A program made the position numbers and the translations under genes. From Clostridia bacterium (GTDB taxonomy: Bacteria; Bacillota; Clostridia; Oscillospirales; CAG-272), in the NCBI GenBank assembly GCA_017612495.1, contig JAGAFQ010000043.1:1-21943 (forward strand): a stretch of 21,943 nucleotides of DNA. The letters are read 5' to 3'. A model generated the notes under the pieces. It searched no databases. It saw only the letters and a list, made by a program, of their open reading frames with translations, and was not told where the DNA came from. Of the stretch, positions 6,486-15,000 are shown piece after piece (within the stretch, counting starts at the first letter, position 1; the number at the start of each line of letters is the position of its first letter).

Positions 6486-7764
6486 GATCTCCGATAAGAA
6501 GATCGGCGAAAAATATTATCTTTATAAATTCGAAAACGGACTCACATTATGTGTGTTCCCCAAAAAGATGTCAACGTTTTATGCCGTCTGTGCCGTAAAA
6601 TACGGCGCAAACGACTGCGAATTCATTCCGATGGGTGCAAATGAATATACAAAGCCCCCTCTCGGCGTTGCGCATTTTTTGGAGCATAAGATGTTCGATA
6701 TGCCGTCGGGCAATGATGCTTTTTCTGACTTTGCCGCGCTCGGCGCGAACGCAAACGCGTTTACCTCATCCGATAAGACCGCTTATTTATTCTCCTGCAC
6801 CGACAATTTTTATGAATCGCTCGGCGTTCTGTGCAATATGGTCTCAAAGCCGTATTTTACAAACGAAAGCGTTAAAAAAGAACAAGGTATCATCGCGCAG
6901 GAAATTCGTATGTACGACGATTCTCCGTCCTCAAAGCTTTACCGCAATCTGCTCTTATCGCTCTATTCAAAGCATCCGATAAGGAAAAACGTCTGCGGAA
7001 CGGTAAATTCCATTTCAAAGATCACACCGAAGATTCTCTATGACTGCCACAAGACTTTTTATAATCCGATGAACACCGTCATCTGCGTCTGCGGCGACTG
7101 CGATAAAGAAAAGGTCTTGGAGATCGTAAAAAAAGATATGGCTTCTCTTTCGGGCTTTGTGCCGCAAAGGATGACCGTTTCGGAGCCGAAGAAGATAAAC
7201 AGACACAAAGTCGAAGAAGAAATGGACGTGTCGCTGCCCATTATGATGATAGGTCTTAAAGACTGTGATCTCAAAGCGACTGCCGAAGAAAGACAAAAGC
7301 GATGTGCCGCCGTGGATATTCTTCTCAACATTCTCTTCGGAGTTTCAAGCCATCTGCACGAAAAGACCTACACATCAGGCCTTTTGAGCGGCAACTTTGA
7401 CGAGGAATATGAAAATTCCGATTCTTATGCCTATGCCGCGATCTCCGCGGCATCCCACGAACCGGAAAAGCTCTATGACGAAATATGCGCATATATTTCG
7501 TGTCTGCGCCTTGATAAAACGATCGGCGACGATGAGTTTTTAAGGGCGAAGCGCGCAATATATGCCGATGAAATATGCGCATACGATTCGACGGAGGAGA
7601 TCGCCAACAGCTTCGTTGACTTTTTCTTCGACGGCTTCGATATGCTCAAATATTCTTCTGTCATTGCCGACGTTACAAAAGATGACGTTATCTCGCTTTT
7701 GAGATCGGATATGTTCTGCCCCGATAACTTTGTTTTATCCGTCATAAAACCCAACAAAAAATAA
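6469..7764 (+). CDS. ymfH: Zinc-dependent M16-family peptidase, active subunit (YmfH-like)
   Basis: This 431-residue partner of the preceding gene carries the inverted zinc motif HFLEH at 69-73 and a downstream acidic ligand in IIAQEIRMYDD (probably Glu145), so it should be catalytically competent. It lacks a signal peptide and is presumably cytoplasmic. An in-frame ATG at 6445 exists, but the ATG at 6469 is preferred because GGGGAGG lies nine bases before it and because the resulting start MNKWNEISDKKIGEKYYLYKF fits the family. The 17-base overlap with ymfF indicates coupled translation. The neighbouring lgt follows after 14 bases. A link to EF-P modification is family knowledge; the ymfI-type reductase is not in this window. 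Confidence 0.9.
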   Translation: MNKWNEISDKKIGEKYYLYKFENGLTLCVFPKKMSTFYAVCAVKYGANDCEFIPMGANEYTKPPLGVAHFLEHKMFDMPSGNDAFSDFAALGANANAFTSSDKTAYLFSCTDNFYESLGVLCNMVSKPYFTNESVKKEQGIIAQEIRMYDDSPSSKLYRNLLLSLYSKHPIRKNVCGTVNSISKITPKILYDCHKTFYNPMNTVICVCGDCDKEKVLEIVKKDMASLSGFVPQRMTVSEPKKINRHKVEEEMDVSLPIMMIGLKDCDLKATAEERQKRCAAVDILLNILFGVSSHLHEKTYTSGLLSGNFDEEYENSDSYAYAAISAASHEPEKLYDEICAYISCLRLDKTIGDDEFLRAKRAIYADEICAYDSTEEIANSFVDFFFDGFDMLKYSSVIADVTKDDVISLLRSDMFCPDNFVLSVIKPNKK

Positions 7765-7778
7765 GGAGTGTTTCAAAG

Positions 7779-8774
7779 ATGACAAACATAATCACTTTTC
7801 CGGGTCTCGGTGATCTTACGTTCAAGATCAATCCGACCGCTTTGCAGATAACGGAAAATATAAAGGTCGCCTGGTACGGCATCTTTATCGTTGTCGGTAT
7901 GATCTTGGCGGTGATCTACGCTTCGCGCCGCGCAAAACAGGAAGGCGTTGACTCGGATGACATCATCGACCTTGCGATCTTTGCCGTCATTTTCGGCATT
8001 ATCGGCGCAAGATTATATTACGTTTTGACCTCGCTTGACGAGTTTTCGTCATTTTATGAGGCAATAGCGATATGGGAAGGCGGACTCGCGATATACGGCG
8101 GTGTTATCGGCGGTATCGCCGCGATAATCGGCACATCAATTTATAAAAAAATAAATCCGCTCAAATTCCTCGATATTGCCGCCCCTGCCGCGATGATCGG
8201 TCAAATGCTCGGCCGCTTCGGAAATTTCACGAATGCCGAAGCTTACGGAACGCTTGAGTCTTTTGAATTTTTAGGCCGAAAGATCGCAACTCCCGGCTTT
8301 GAAAATTTCTTTTTGAGAATGCAGCTCGGAAAGATGAGCGAAAGCGGCTATTCATATACGATCGGTGTATTCCACCCCACGTTTATTTATGAGGTCATCT
8401 GGAATCTTTTGGGCTTCGTACTTATAAATCTTCTTTACAGGAAGAAAAAATATCACGGAAAAGTCCTTTTGATGTATCTTACCTGGTACGGCTTCGGAAG
8501 AATGTTCATCGAGGGCTTGCGCACCGACAGTCTCTATATCGGAAGTATCAGGATCTCACAGCTTCTGGCACTTCTCTGCTTCGTTGTCGGCGGAATACTT
8601 TTGATAATATTCGGCATACGCGACAGACACGCCGAGCCTGTTTTGGCTATTGAAGAAAGAGCGAGAGCCGAAGCTTTTGCAAAGTTTGAAGCCGAAAACG
8701 ATGCCGATGCCGATGCCGATGGCGATGGTGAAGATAAAAGCGAAGGTGAAAACAAAGATGGCGAAAATAATTGA
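7779..8774 (+). CDS. lgt: Prolipoprotein diacylglyceryl transferase with acidic C-terminal tail
   Basis: Lgt transfers diacylglycerol from phosphatidylglycerol to the lipobox Cys of prolipoproteins at the cytoplasmic membrane. The 331-residue protein has about seven hydrophobic segments and the family signature GRFGNFTNAEAYG at 145-157, with GARLYYV (76-82), EGGLAIYGG (100-108), a HPTFIYE motif and GFGRMFIEGLR later. The start has AAGGAG eight bases upstream. After the last helix come about 40 residues of charged tail ending in an Asp-Ala/Asp-Gly repeat from residue 308 and a Glu/Asn/Lys-rich end. This tail is longer and more acidic than in typical Lgt and is not needed for the fold. Its last 17 bases overlap folD and carry the folD ribosome binding site. 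Confidence 0.97.
   Translation: MTNIITFPGLGDLTFKINPTALQITENIKVAWYGIFIVVGMILAVIYASRRAKQEGVDSDDIIDLAIFAVIFGIIGARLYYVLTSLDEFSSFYEAIAIWEGGLAIYGGVIGGIAAIIGTSIYKKINPLKFLDIAAPAAMIGQMLGRFGNFTNAEAYGTLESFEFLGRKIATPGFENFFLRMQLGKMSESGYSYTIGVFHPTFIYEVIWNLLGFVLINLLYRKKKYHGKVLLMYLTWYGFGRMFIEGLRTDSLYIGSIRISQLLALLCFVVGGILLIIFGIRDRHAEPVLAIEERARAEAFAKFEAENDADADADGDGEDKSEGENKDGENN
8700..8729 (+). repeat. Hexanucleotide repeat in the lgt tail
   Basis: Three exact GATGCC units (8700-8717) are followed by GATGGC and GATGGT, giving (Asp-Ala)3(Asp-Gly)2 in the lgt frame. The unit is a multiple of three, so copy-number change would alter tail length without a frameshift. Confidence 0.8.
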
Positions 8775-9606
8775 CGGCAAAGCGATCTCAAAAGCGGAGC
8801 GCGAAAAGATCGCAAAAGAAGCGGAAGAATTGAAAAATAGCGGCATTTTGCCGGGACTTGCGGTGATCATCGTCGGGGACGATCCCGCATCGGCGGTTTA
8901 CGTGCGCAACAAAGAGCGCGCCTGCGAAGAGGCGGGCATATATTCAGAGGTAATAAGGATGCCCGAAAACGCCTCCGAAGAAGAAATCATCGCAAACATC
9001 GAAGCTTTGAACGCAAACGGCAAGATACACGGCATTTTGGTGCAGCTGCCATTGCCCAAGGGCCTTGACGAGACAAAAATACTCTCGCACATAAAAGCGT
9101 CAAAGGATGTTGACGCCTTTCTGCCCGAAAACGTCGGGCTTTTGTCGCTCGGCCGCCCGGATATGCTCCCCTGCACTCCGGCGGGCGTTATGACGCTTTT
9201 GGCGGAAAGCGGAATTGACGTTTGCGGCAAAGAATGTGTCGTAGTCGGCAGAAGCAACATCGTCGGCAAACCGATGGCGATGCTCTTGCTTTTGCAAAAC
9301 GGCACCGTTACCGTCTGCCACTCGAAAACGAAAAATATTGCCGATATCACAAGGCGCGCCGATATTTTAGTATGCGCCGTGGGAAAGCCGAAGTTCATCA
9401 CCGCCGATATGGTCAAAAGCGGCGCATGCGTCATCGACGTGGGCATAAACCGCGGCGATGACGGCAAGCTTTGCGGCGACGTCGATTTTGAAAACGTAAA
9501 AGAGATCGCAGGCTATATCACCCCCGTTCCGGGAGGGGTTGGACCCATGACGATAACGTCTCTTCTCAAAAATACCGTAAAATCTGCAAAAAATTCTCAA
9601 AAATAA
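8758..9606 (+). CDS. folD: Bifunctional methylenetetrahydrofolate dehydrogenase/cyclohydrolase FolD
   Basis: FolD oxidises 5,10-methylene-THF and hydrolyses the product to 10-formyl-THF, linking serine/glycine carbon to purine and fMet synthesis in the cytoplasm. The 282-residue protein has SAVYVRNKERAC (Tyr48, catalytic Lys52), the LVQLPLPKG segment, the nucleotide-binding VVGRSNIVGKP and the C-terminal signature PVPGGVGPMT. The open frame extends 36 codons upstream into the lgt tail, but those codons translate to low-complexity Met-Pro and Lys repeats. The ATG at 8758 gives the family N-terminus MAKIIDGKAIS and has GAAGGTGA eight bases upstream, inside lgt. The 17-base overlap implies coupled translation. 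It is the last gene of its run. Confidence 0.97.
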   Translation: MAKIIDGKAISKAEREKIAKEAEELKNSGILPGLAVIIVGDDPASAVYVRNKERACEEAGIYSEVIRMPENASEEEIIANIEALNANGKIHGILVQLPLPKGLDETKILSHIKASKDVDAFLPENVGLLSLGRPDMLPCTPAGVMTLLAESGIDVCGKECVVVGRSNIVGKPMAMLLLLQNGTVTVCHSKTKNIADITRRADILVCAVGKPKFITADMVKSGACVIDVGINRGDDGKLCGDVDFENVKEIAGYITPVPGGVGPMTITSLLKNTVKSAKNSQK

Positions 9607-9609
9607 GAA

Positions 9610-9634
9610 AAAATGCGATATTTCAGGGCATTTT
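9610..9634 (+). terminator. Weak candidate terminator after folD
   Basis: AAAATGC (9610-9616) can pair with GCATTTT (9628-9634) across an 11-base loop just after the folD stop. There is no T-tract beyond the stem, so termination here would be inefficient. Confidence 0.3.
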
Positions 9635-9648
9635 AGCCCAAAAAAGTA

Positions 9649-9678
9649 TTGACATTCATAAAAATAAAGTGGTATAAT
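9649..9678 (+). promoter_or_regulatory. Strong SigA promoter of rplU-prp-rpmA
   Basis: A perfect TTGACA (9649-9654) and perfect TATAAT (9673-9678) are separated by 18 bases. The hairpin leader and rplU follow directly. Confidence 0.92.
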
Positions 9679-9682
9679 AAAT

Positions 9683-9731
9683 CGCCGCGTGAATTCAGGC
9701 TCCTAAAAAGCATTGCTTGCCTGACTCAGCG
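9683..9731 (+). promoter_or_regulatory. Ribosomal protein L21 leader-like structured 5' UTR
   Basis: Between the promoter and rplU lies a nested hairpin: CAGGC (9696-9700) pairs with GCCTG (9719-9723). Inside it AAGC (9708-9711) pairs with GCTT (9715-9718), and outside it CGC and TGA (9683-9692) can pair with TCAGCG (9726-9731). Position and shape fit the Firmicutes L21 leader through which a ribosomal protein is thought to repress its own operon. The assignment rests on place and fold, not on a covariance search. Confidence 0.6.
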
Positions 9732-9760
9732 AGTCTATAAATGAAAGTGAGGTGCTTTTC

Positions 9761-10072
9761 GTGTTTGCTATTATCAAAACAGGCGGAAAGCAGTACAAAG
9801 TCACAGAGGGAGATATTCTCTTCATCGAAAAATTGAACGCTCAAGAAGGCGAAGCCGTAACATTTGAAGATGTTTTGGCTGTCGGTGAGGGCGCATCTCT
9901 CAAAGTCGGCGATCCTTGTGTTGCCGGCGCCAAAGTTACCGCTAAAGTCGTTAAGAACGGCAAAGGTAAGAAAATCTACATTCTGACCTATAAGTCAAAG
10001 AAGAACGAGAAAAAGAAAATCGGTCATCGTCAACCCTACACTAAGGTTCAGATCGACAGCATAACCTGCTGA
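9761..10072 (+). CDS. rplU: 50S ribosomal protein L21
   Basis: This protein of the large ribosomal subunit binds 23S rRNA. The 103-residue sequence begins FAIIKTGGKQYKV and contains the basic stretch around KSKKNEKKKIGHRQPYT near the C-terminus, both typical of bacterial L21. A GTG at 9752 is also in frame, but the GTG at 9761 is chosen because AGTGAGGTG lies just upstream at correct spacing and because L21 proteins normally start right before the FAIIKTGG motif. It is the first gene of the rplU-prp-rpmA operon behind a consensus promoter. Confidence 0.97.
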   Translation: MFAIIKTGGKQYKVTEGDILFIEKLNAQEGEAVTFEDVLAVGEGASLKVGDPCVAGAKVTAKVVKNGKGKKIYILTYKSKKNEKKKIGHRQPYTKVQIDSITC

Positions 10073-10074
10073 AA

Positions 10075-10431
10075 ATGATTAAGATTACTTTTTTCAAACA
10101 CGATGACGTTCTCTACGGTTTTCGCGAAACGGGACATGCGGAGTATGACGATGCGGGCAAGGATATTGTCTGCGCGGCTGTGTCTTCAATGACCATGCTT
10201 TTGATCAATACTCTTGAGGTCTCATTCGGAATAGACGTAGATTACAAAATCGACGACGCGACCACCGATATCACGGTCACGGTCAAAACCGCTCTGCCCT
10301 GTGTCGGTGCCGAAGAAAAGCGTCAATACGCCGCTTGCGGTGTAATTCAGGGTTACTACTTGCAACTTATGGATATGATCGAAGATTATTATGATTATCT
10401 CGACGTTTCCGTTGAAGAAGTTCCCGTTTAA
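10075..10431 (+). CDS. prp: Ribosomal-processing cysteine protease Prp
   Basis: Prp removes the N-terminal extension of ribosomal protein L27 in Firmicutes and related bacteria, a step needed for functional ribosomes. The 118-residue protein shows the family's His-Cys dyad: His21 in ETGHAEY and Cys33 in DIVCAAVS, with the usual 11-residue spacing between them. It starts two bases after the rplU stop and has no strong ribosome binding site of its own, so it is probably translated by coupling to rplU. Its position between rplU and rpmA is the conserved Firmicutes order, and its substrate is the product of the next gene. Confidence 0.95.
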   Translation: MIKITFFKHDDVLYGFRETGHAEYDDAGKDIVCAAVSSMTMLLINTLEVSFGIDVDYKIDDATTDITVTVKTALPCVGAEEKRQYAACGVIQGYYLQLMDMIEDYYDYLDVSVEEVPV

Positions 10432-10467
10432 GTTCCATTAAAAATAACATTTGACGGAGGAAGGACC

Positions 10468-10746
10468 ATGATTAGATTAAGCTTACAATTCTTTGCACAT
10501 AAAAAAGGTGTTGGTTCTACCAAGAACGGCCGTGACAGTAACGCTCAAAGACTCGGCGTTAAGAAGTCTGACGGTCAGGTAGTTAAAGCAGGCAACATCA
10601 TCGTTCGTCAGAGAGGTACAAACGTACATCCCGGCGACAACGTCGGTATCGGCAAAGATGACACCTTGTTCGCACTTATCGACGGCAAGGTAAAATTTGA
10701 GCGCACTCAGAATGACAAAAAGCGCGTCAGCGTTTATGCCGACTGA
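10468..10746 (+). CDS. rpmA: 50S ribosomal protein L27 with cleavable N-terminal extension
   Basis: L27 reaches the peptidyl transferase centre with its N-terminus. This 92-residue form begins MIRLSLQFFAHKKGVGSTKN. The LSLQFF segment is the Firmicutes pre-sequence, and Prp is expected to cut between Phe9 and Ala10 to expose the functional AHKKGVGSTKNGRDS terminus. GGAGGAAGGACC precedes the ATG. A strong terminator follows, and obg, which often comes next in Firmicutes, is absent here. Confidence 0.98.
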   Translation: MIRLSLQFFAHKKGVGSTKNGRDSNAQRLGVKKSDGQVVKAGNIIVRQRGTNVHPGDNVGIGKDDTLFALIDGKVKFERTQNDKKRVSVYAD

Positions 10747-10761
10747 TCACCGCACTGTTCA

Positions 10762-10792
10762 AAAAAGGCTGTTTTTCTAAAACAGCCTTTTT
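10762..10792 (+). terminator. Terminator of rplU-prp-rpmA
   Basis: GGCTGTTTT (10767-10775) pairs with AAAACAGCC (10779-10787) across TCT, extended by five A-T pairs on the outside, and ends in TTTTT. It lies 15 bases after rpmA. Confidence 0.93.
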
Positions 10793-10822
10793 GTCTATCT
10801 TTTGATATTCGAGGTATCAAAT

Positions 10823-11236
10823 ATGAAAACGAGCGCAAAAAGAATAATCTCCCGCAGTTGTGTATTCTACGTTTTATTATCTCTCTTCTGGCTCATTATC
10901 GCCGCCGCGTCGAACCCCGAAATACTGCCGGCGCTGAACCTTTTGCAAGAGGTATATCTTCTCATCTTTTGCGCCGTCATATCTGCGGCAACGGAGATAT
11001 TTAACGCCGAGAAGATCAAGCTGTGGCTTCGCTACGTGATACACTTTTGCATAAGCTATGCCGACTTTATCATCATTTTCAGACTTTTGGCAAAAAATTT
11101 GCAAAAAGGCAGAAACACTCTTATCGTTTCTGCGGCGTTCGTGCTGATATATATCGTTTTTGCCGTGCTCTATTATATTTTCTGCCTGAAAAAACATCAA
11201 AAGCAAAACAATACCGAATATGAATCAATGTTATAA
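10823..11236 (+). CDS. Small four-helix membrane protein, possibly DUF3021-like
   Basis: This 137-residue protein has four hydrophobic segments at about 10-30, 42-62, 70-90 and 102-125, with a basic C-terminal end. The LWLRYVIHFCISYADF stretch at the start of helix 3 (Arg then His within it) recalls DUF3021 membrane proteins, but I cannot confirm the family. An in-frame TTG at 10802 exists. The ATG at 10823 is preferred because CGAGG lies eight bases before it. It sits between the rpmA terminator and a bidirectional terminator shared with hup, and no promoter is obvious, so it may rely on read-through from the ribosomal operon. Function unknown. Confidence 0.7.
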   Translation: MKTSAKRIISRSCVFYVLLSLFWLIIAAASNPEILPALNLLQEVYLLIFCAVISAATEIFNAEKIKLWLRYVIHFCISYADFIIIFRLLAKNLQKGRNTLIVSAAFVLIYIVFAVLYYIFCLKKHQKQNNTEYESML

Positions 11237-11244
11237 TAAGCAAA

Positions 11245-11274
11245 AAAAAAGAACCGCCGAAGCGGTTCTTTTTT
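11245..11274. terminator. Bidirectional terminator between the membrane protein and hup
   Basis: GAACCGC (11251-11257) pairs with GCGGTTC (11262-11268) across CGAA, flanked by an A-run on the left and a T-run on the right that also pair. It can end transcription from both converging genes. Confidence 0.92.
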
Positions 11275-11286
11275 ATTGTGCTTTGA

Positions 11287-11559
11287 TTATTTAACGGCAT
11301 CCTTAAAGCCTTTGCCTGCCTTGAATGCGGGAACTGTGCAAGCTTTGATGTTGATGGCTTTGCCGGAACGGGGGTTAGTACCCTTGCGAGCTGCGCGCTT
11401 GTGAGCTTCAAATGTGCCGAAACCGACGAGCTGGATCTTCTGACCTGCTTTAAGTTTAGCGGGAATCATGTCGATGAAAGCGTTAAGTACTAAAGCGCAG
11501 TCTTTCTTGGATACATTGGTCTTTTCGCCGAGATATGCAATAATTTCTTTCTTGTTCAT
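11287..11559 (-). CDS. hup: DNA-binding protein HU
   Basis: This histone-like dimer bends and compacts DNA. The 90-residue protein begins MNKKEIIAYLGEKTNVSKKD and has the HU signature region VGFGTFEAHKRAARKGTNPR followed by SGKAINIKA and VPAFKAGKGFKDAVK, so the DNA-binding arms with the Arg/Pro tip are intact. Length is exactly that of the family. AGGAGG lies eight bases before the ATG, and the gene has a near-consensus promoter, so high expression is expected. It is monocistronic between its own promoter and the shared terminator. Confidence 0.98.
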   Translation of the reverse strand: MNKKEIIAYLGEKTNVSKKDCALVLNAFIDMIPAKLKAGQKIQLVGFGTFEAHKRAARKGTNPRSGKAINIKACTVPAFKAGKGFKDAVK

Positions 11560-11648
11560 TGGTATATCCTCCTAAAATATATTTTTTGCTGATTTATTAC
11601 GGCACAAAAATCATATCCCCCAATACCCATCTTGTGCCCTATGCCATA

Positions 11649-11677
11649 ATATTACAACACAATTCACAATTTGTCAA
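11649..11677 (-). promoter_or_regulatory. SigA promoter of hup
   Basis: On the minus strand, TTGACA (11672-11677) is followed after 17 bases by TAATAT (11649-11654), about 90 bases upstream of the hup ATG. The long leader between them shows no structure I recognise. Confidence 0.82.
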
Positions 11678-11739
11678 TATATTTGTATCAAATAAATCGC
11701 ATAAATAAGGGCTTTTTGGTGAATTTCGGCACAAAACTG

Positions 11740-11768
11740 TTGACTTTTTGTATATAGTATAGTAAACT
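11740..11768 (+). promoter_or_regulatory. Promoter of the ileS T-box transcript
   Basis: TTGACT (11740-11745), 17 bases, then TAAACT (11763-11768) lie directly upstream of the T-box stem I. Overlapping TATAGT hexamers nearby at poorer spacing make the exact -10 uncertain. Confidence 0.55.
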
Positions 11769-11784
11769 TTTTAACGTAACATAT

Positions 11785-12014
11785 CAAAGCTTTGACGAAG
11801 ACAGTAACTTTGCGAAAAAAATCCAAGCGAAACGGGGACGGTGCGAGCCCGTTATGAGTATTTGCAAATGTGAAGATCACTTCCAGCAGTCGATGTAAAC
11901 GGCTTTTGCCAAGTAATTTCGACCGGTTTTCCCCGTTATCGGATTTGTATATTTATATACAGGTGGTTATAGCATTACGGTCTTGCCCTGTCTTGGGTAA
12001 GACCTTTATTTTTT
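11785..12014 (+). promoter_or_regulatory. T-box riboswitch, isoleucine-specific
   Basis: This leader senses uncharged tRNA-Ile and controls read-through into ileS. Stem I spans the GACGGTGCGAG distal loop region and the specifier loop TGAAGATCACTTCC, where ATC (11876-11878) is an isoleucine codon followed by a purine. The conserved T-box AGGTGGT is at 11961-11967, and its TGGT (11964-11967) complements the ACCA end of tRNA-Ile. The terminator follows: GGTCTTGCCC (11979-11988) pairs with GGGTAAGACC (11995-12004), with a TTTATTTTTT tract at 12005-12014. The T-tract ends directly before the ileS ribosome binding site. Confidence 0.93.
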
Positions 12015-12024
12015 GGAGGTATTT

Positions 12025-15000
12025 ATGTATTCAAAAGTTCCGACAAATGCGAATTTTGTTGAGCGCGAAAAAGAAACAGAGCGCTTTTGGCGTGAAAATC
12101 AGATCTTTGAGAAATCGCTTCTCAAAAATGCCGACTGTCAGACCTACACATTCTATGACGGTCCTCCGACGGCAAACGGCAAGCCGCATATCGGCCACGT
12201 CTTAACGCGCGTTATCAAAGATATGATCCCCCGTTACCGCACGATGAAGGGATATAACGTTCCGAGAAAAGCCGGCTGGGATACCCACGGTCTTCCCGTT
12301 GAGCTTGAAGTCGAAAAATCGCTCGGCATCAACGGCAAGGATCAGATCGAGAGTTACGGTCTTGAGCCCTTTATTTCCAAATGCAAAGAGAGCGTTTGGA
12401 AATATAAAGGCATGTGGGAGGGCTTCTCGCGCACCGTCGGCTTCTGGGTCGATATGGAAAAGCCGTATATCACATACGACAACAATTTTATCGAATCGGA
12501 ATGGTGGGCGCTCAAACAGATCTTTGACCGCGGACTTCTCTATAAGGGATTCAAGATCGTTCCCTACTGCCCGCGCTGCGGCACTCCGCTTTCAAGCCAC
12601 GAGGTAGCGCAGGGATACAAGGACGTCAAGGAACGCAGTGCCGTTGTAAAATTCAAGGTCAAGGGCGAAGATGCTTATTTTCTTGCATGGACGACCACTC
12701 CCTGGACCTTGCCCTCAAACGTTGCGCTTTGCGTAAACCCCGACGAAGCATACGTCAAGGTCAAAGCCGGCGACACGGTATATTACATTGCCGAGGCATT
12801 ATCGAAAACCGTGCTCGGCGAAGATATCGAACTCATCGAGAAGTTCATAGGACGCGACCTTGAATACCGCGAATATGAGCCGCTTTTTGACTTTGTAAAG
12901 CCTCAAAAGAAATGCTGGTACGTCACCTGCGACAACTACGTCACGCTGACAGACGGTACGGGCATCGTTCATATCGCACCCGCGTTCGGTGAAGATGACG
13001 CGAACGTCGGCAGAAAATACGACCTGCCGCTCGTTCAGCTCGTAGACGCAAAGGGTCAGATGACAAAAGAGACCGCTTGGCCGGGTATGTTCTGCAAGGA
13101 TGCCGACCCCGAGGTCTTGAAGAATTTGACCGAGAGAAATCTTCTCTTTGCCGCACCTAAATTCGAGCACAGCTATCCTTTCTGCTGGAGATGCGACACT
13201 CCTCTTATCTACTATGCACGCGAATCATGGTTCATCAAGATGACCGACGTCAAAGACGACCTCATTCGCAACAACAATACGGTCAACTGGATGCCCGATT
13301 CCATCGGCAAGGGCCGTTTCGGCGACTGGCTTGAAAACGTTCAGGATTGGGGCATCAGCCGTAACCGTTATTGGGGCACTCCGCTTAATATATGGGAATG
13401 CGAATGCGGACATAAGCACGCCGTCGGCAGCATCGAAGAGCTCAAATCCATGTCAGATAACTGCCCCGACGATATCGAGCTTCACCGCCCCTATATCGAC
13501 AATGTGACTATACGCTGCCCCAAATGCGGCAAGCCGATGAAGAGAGTACCCGAGGTCATCGACTGCTGGTTTGACTCCGGCTCCATGCCTTTTGCGCAGC
13601 ATCACTATCCTTTTGAAAACAAAGAACTGTTCGAGAGTCAGTTCCCTGCGGACTTTATTTCGGAGGGCGTTGACCAGACGCGCGGCTGGTTCTATTCTCT
13701 GCTCGCGATCTCAACGCTCATCTTCAACAAAGCGCCTTATAAGAACGTGCTCGTGCTCGGTCACGTTCAGGATGAAAACGGTCAGAAGATGTCAAAGTCG
13801 AAAGGCAATGCCGTCGATCCGTTCGAGGCTCTTGAAACTTACGGCGCAGATGCCATCCGCTGGTATTTCTATTCAAACTCCGCGCCGTGGCTGCCCAACC
13901 GTTTCCACGGCAAAGCCGTGCTCGAAGGTCAGCGCAAGTTCATCTCGACTCTTTGGAACACCTATGCGTTCTACGTTCTCTATGCAAACATAGACTCATT
14001 CGACGCAACAAAATACAAGCTCGACGATTGCAAGCTCACAATTATGGATAAGTGGCTTTTGTCGAAGCTTAACTCCCTTATTTTGACCGTTGACGACCAT
14101 CTTGAAAACTACCGCATCACCGAATCGACCAAGGTGCTTCAAAACTTTGTCGATGACCTTTCTAACTGGTACGTTCGCCGCGGCAGAGAGAGATATTGGG
14201 CAAGCGGAAACGGCGATGACAAGATCGCGGCATATATGACTCTTTATACCGCGCTTGTGACGCTCGCAAAGCTTTCATCTCCCCTTGTTCCCTTTATCTC
14301 GGAGGATATCTATCGCAATCTCGTTTGTTCGATAGATAAGGATGCGCCCATAAGCGTTCACCTCTGCGCTTATCCCGAAGCCGAGAAAAAATATATAGAC
14401 AAAGCTCTCGAAAACTCGATGGACGAGGTCTTGAAGATCGTCACCGTCGGACGTGCCGCGCGTAATGCCGCCGCGCTCAAAAACCGTCAGCCTCTTGCAA
14501 ACATCTTTGTCAAAGCCGAAAATACTCTTGAAAAAGAATATTGCGACATCGTTTTGGATGAACTCAATATCAAGAACATAAAGTTCGTTGAAGATACAAC
14601 CGATTTCACGTCCTATATCTTCAAGCCGCAGCTTCGCACACTCGGTCAGAAGCTCGGCAAAAAGCTCGGCGCAGTCAGAGAGGAACTTTCAAAGCTCACC
14701 GGAAATTCGCATATGAAAGCCCTTAACAAAGACGGATTTATCACCGTTTGCGCCGACGGCGAAGAGATAAAGCTCCTTGCCGAGGATATAATCGTCGAAA
14801 CCTCGAATCTGCCGGGCACGGTAACTCTCACCGATCAGGGCATCACCGTTGTTCTTGACACCGTTTTGACGGATGAACTCATCGACGAGGGCTACGTTCG
14901 CGAGCTTATCAGCAAGATACAGTCTATGCGTAAAGATGCCGGCTTTGAGGTCGTAAACCACATCGCCCTCACTATGAAGTCGGACGAAAAGCTTTCCGGC

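Noticed and set aside
8650..8757. N-terminal extension of folD inside lgt
   Set aside because: The extra codons give Met-Pro and Lys-Val repeats from the lgt hexamer tract; the family N-terminus and ribosome binding site place the start at 8758.
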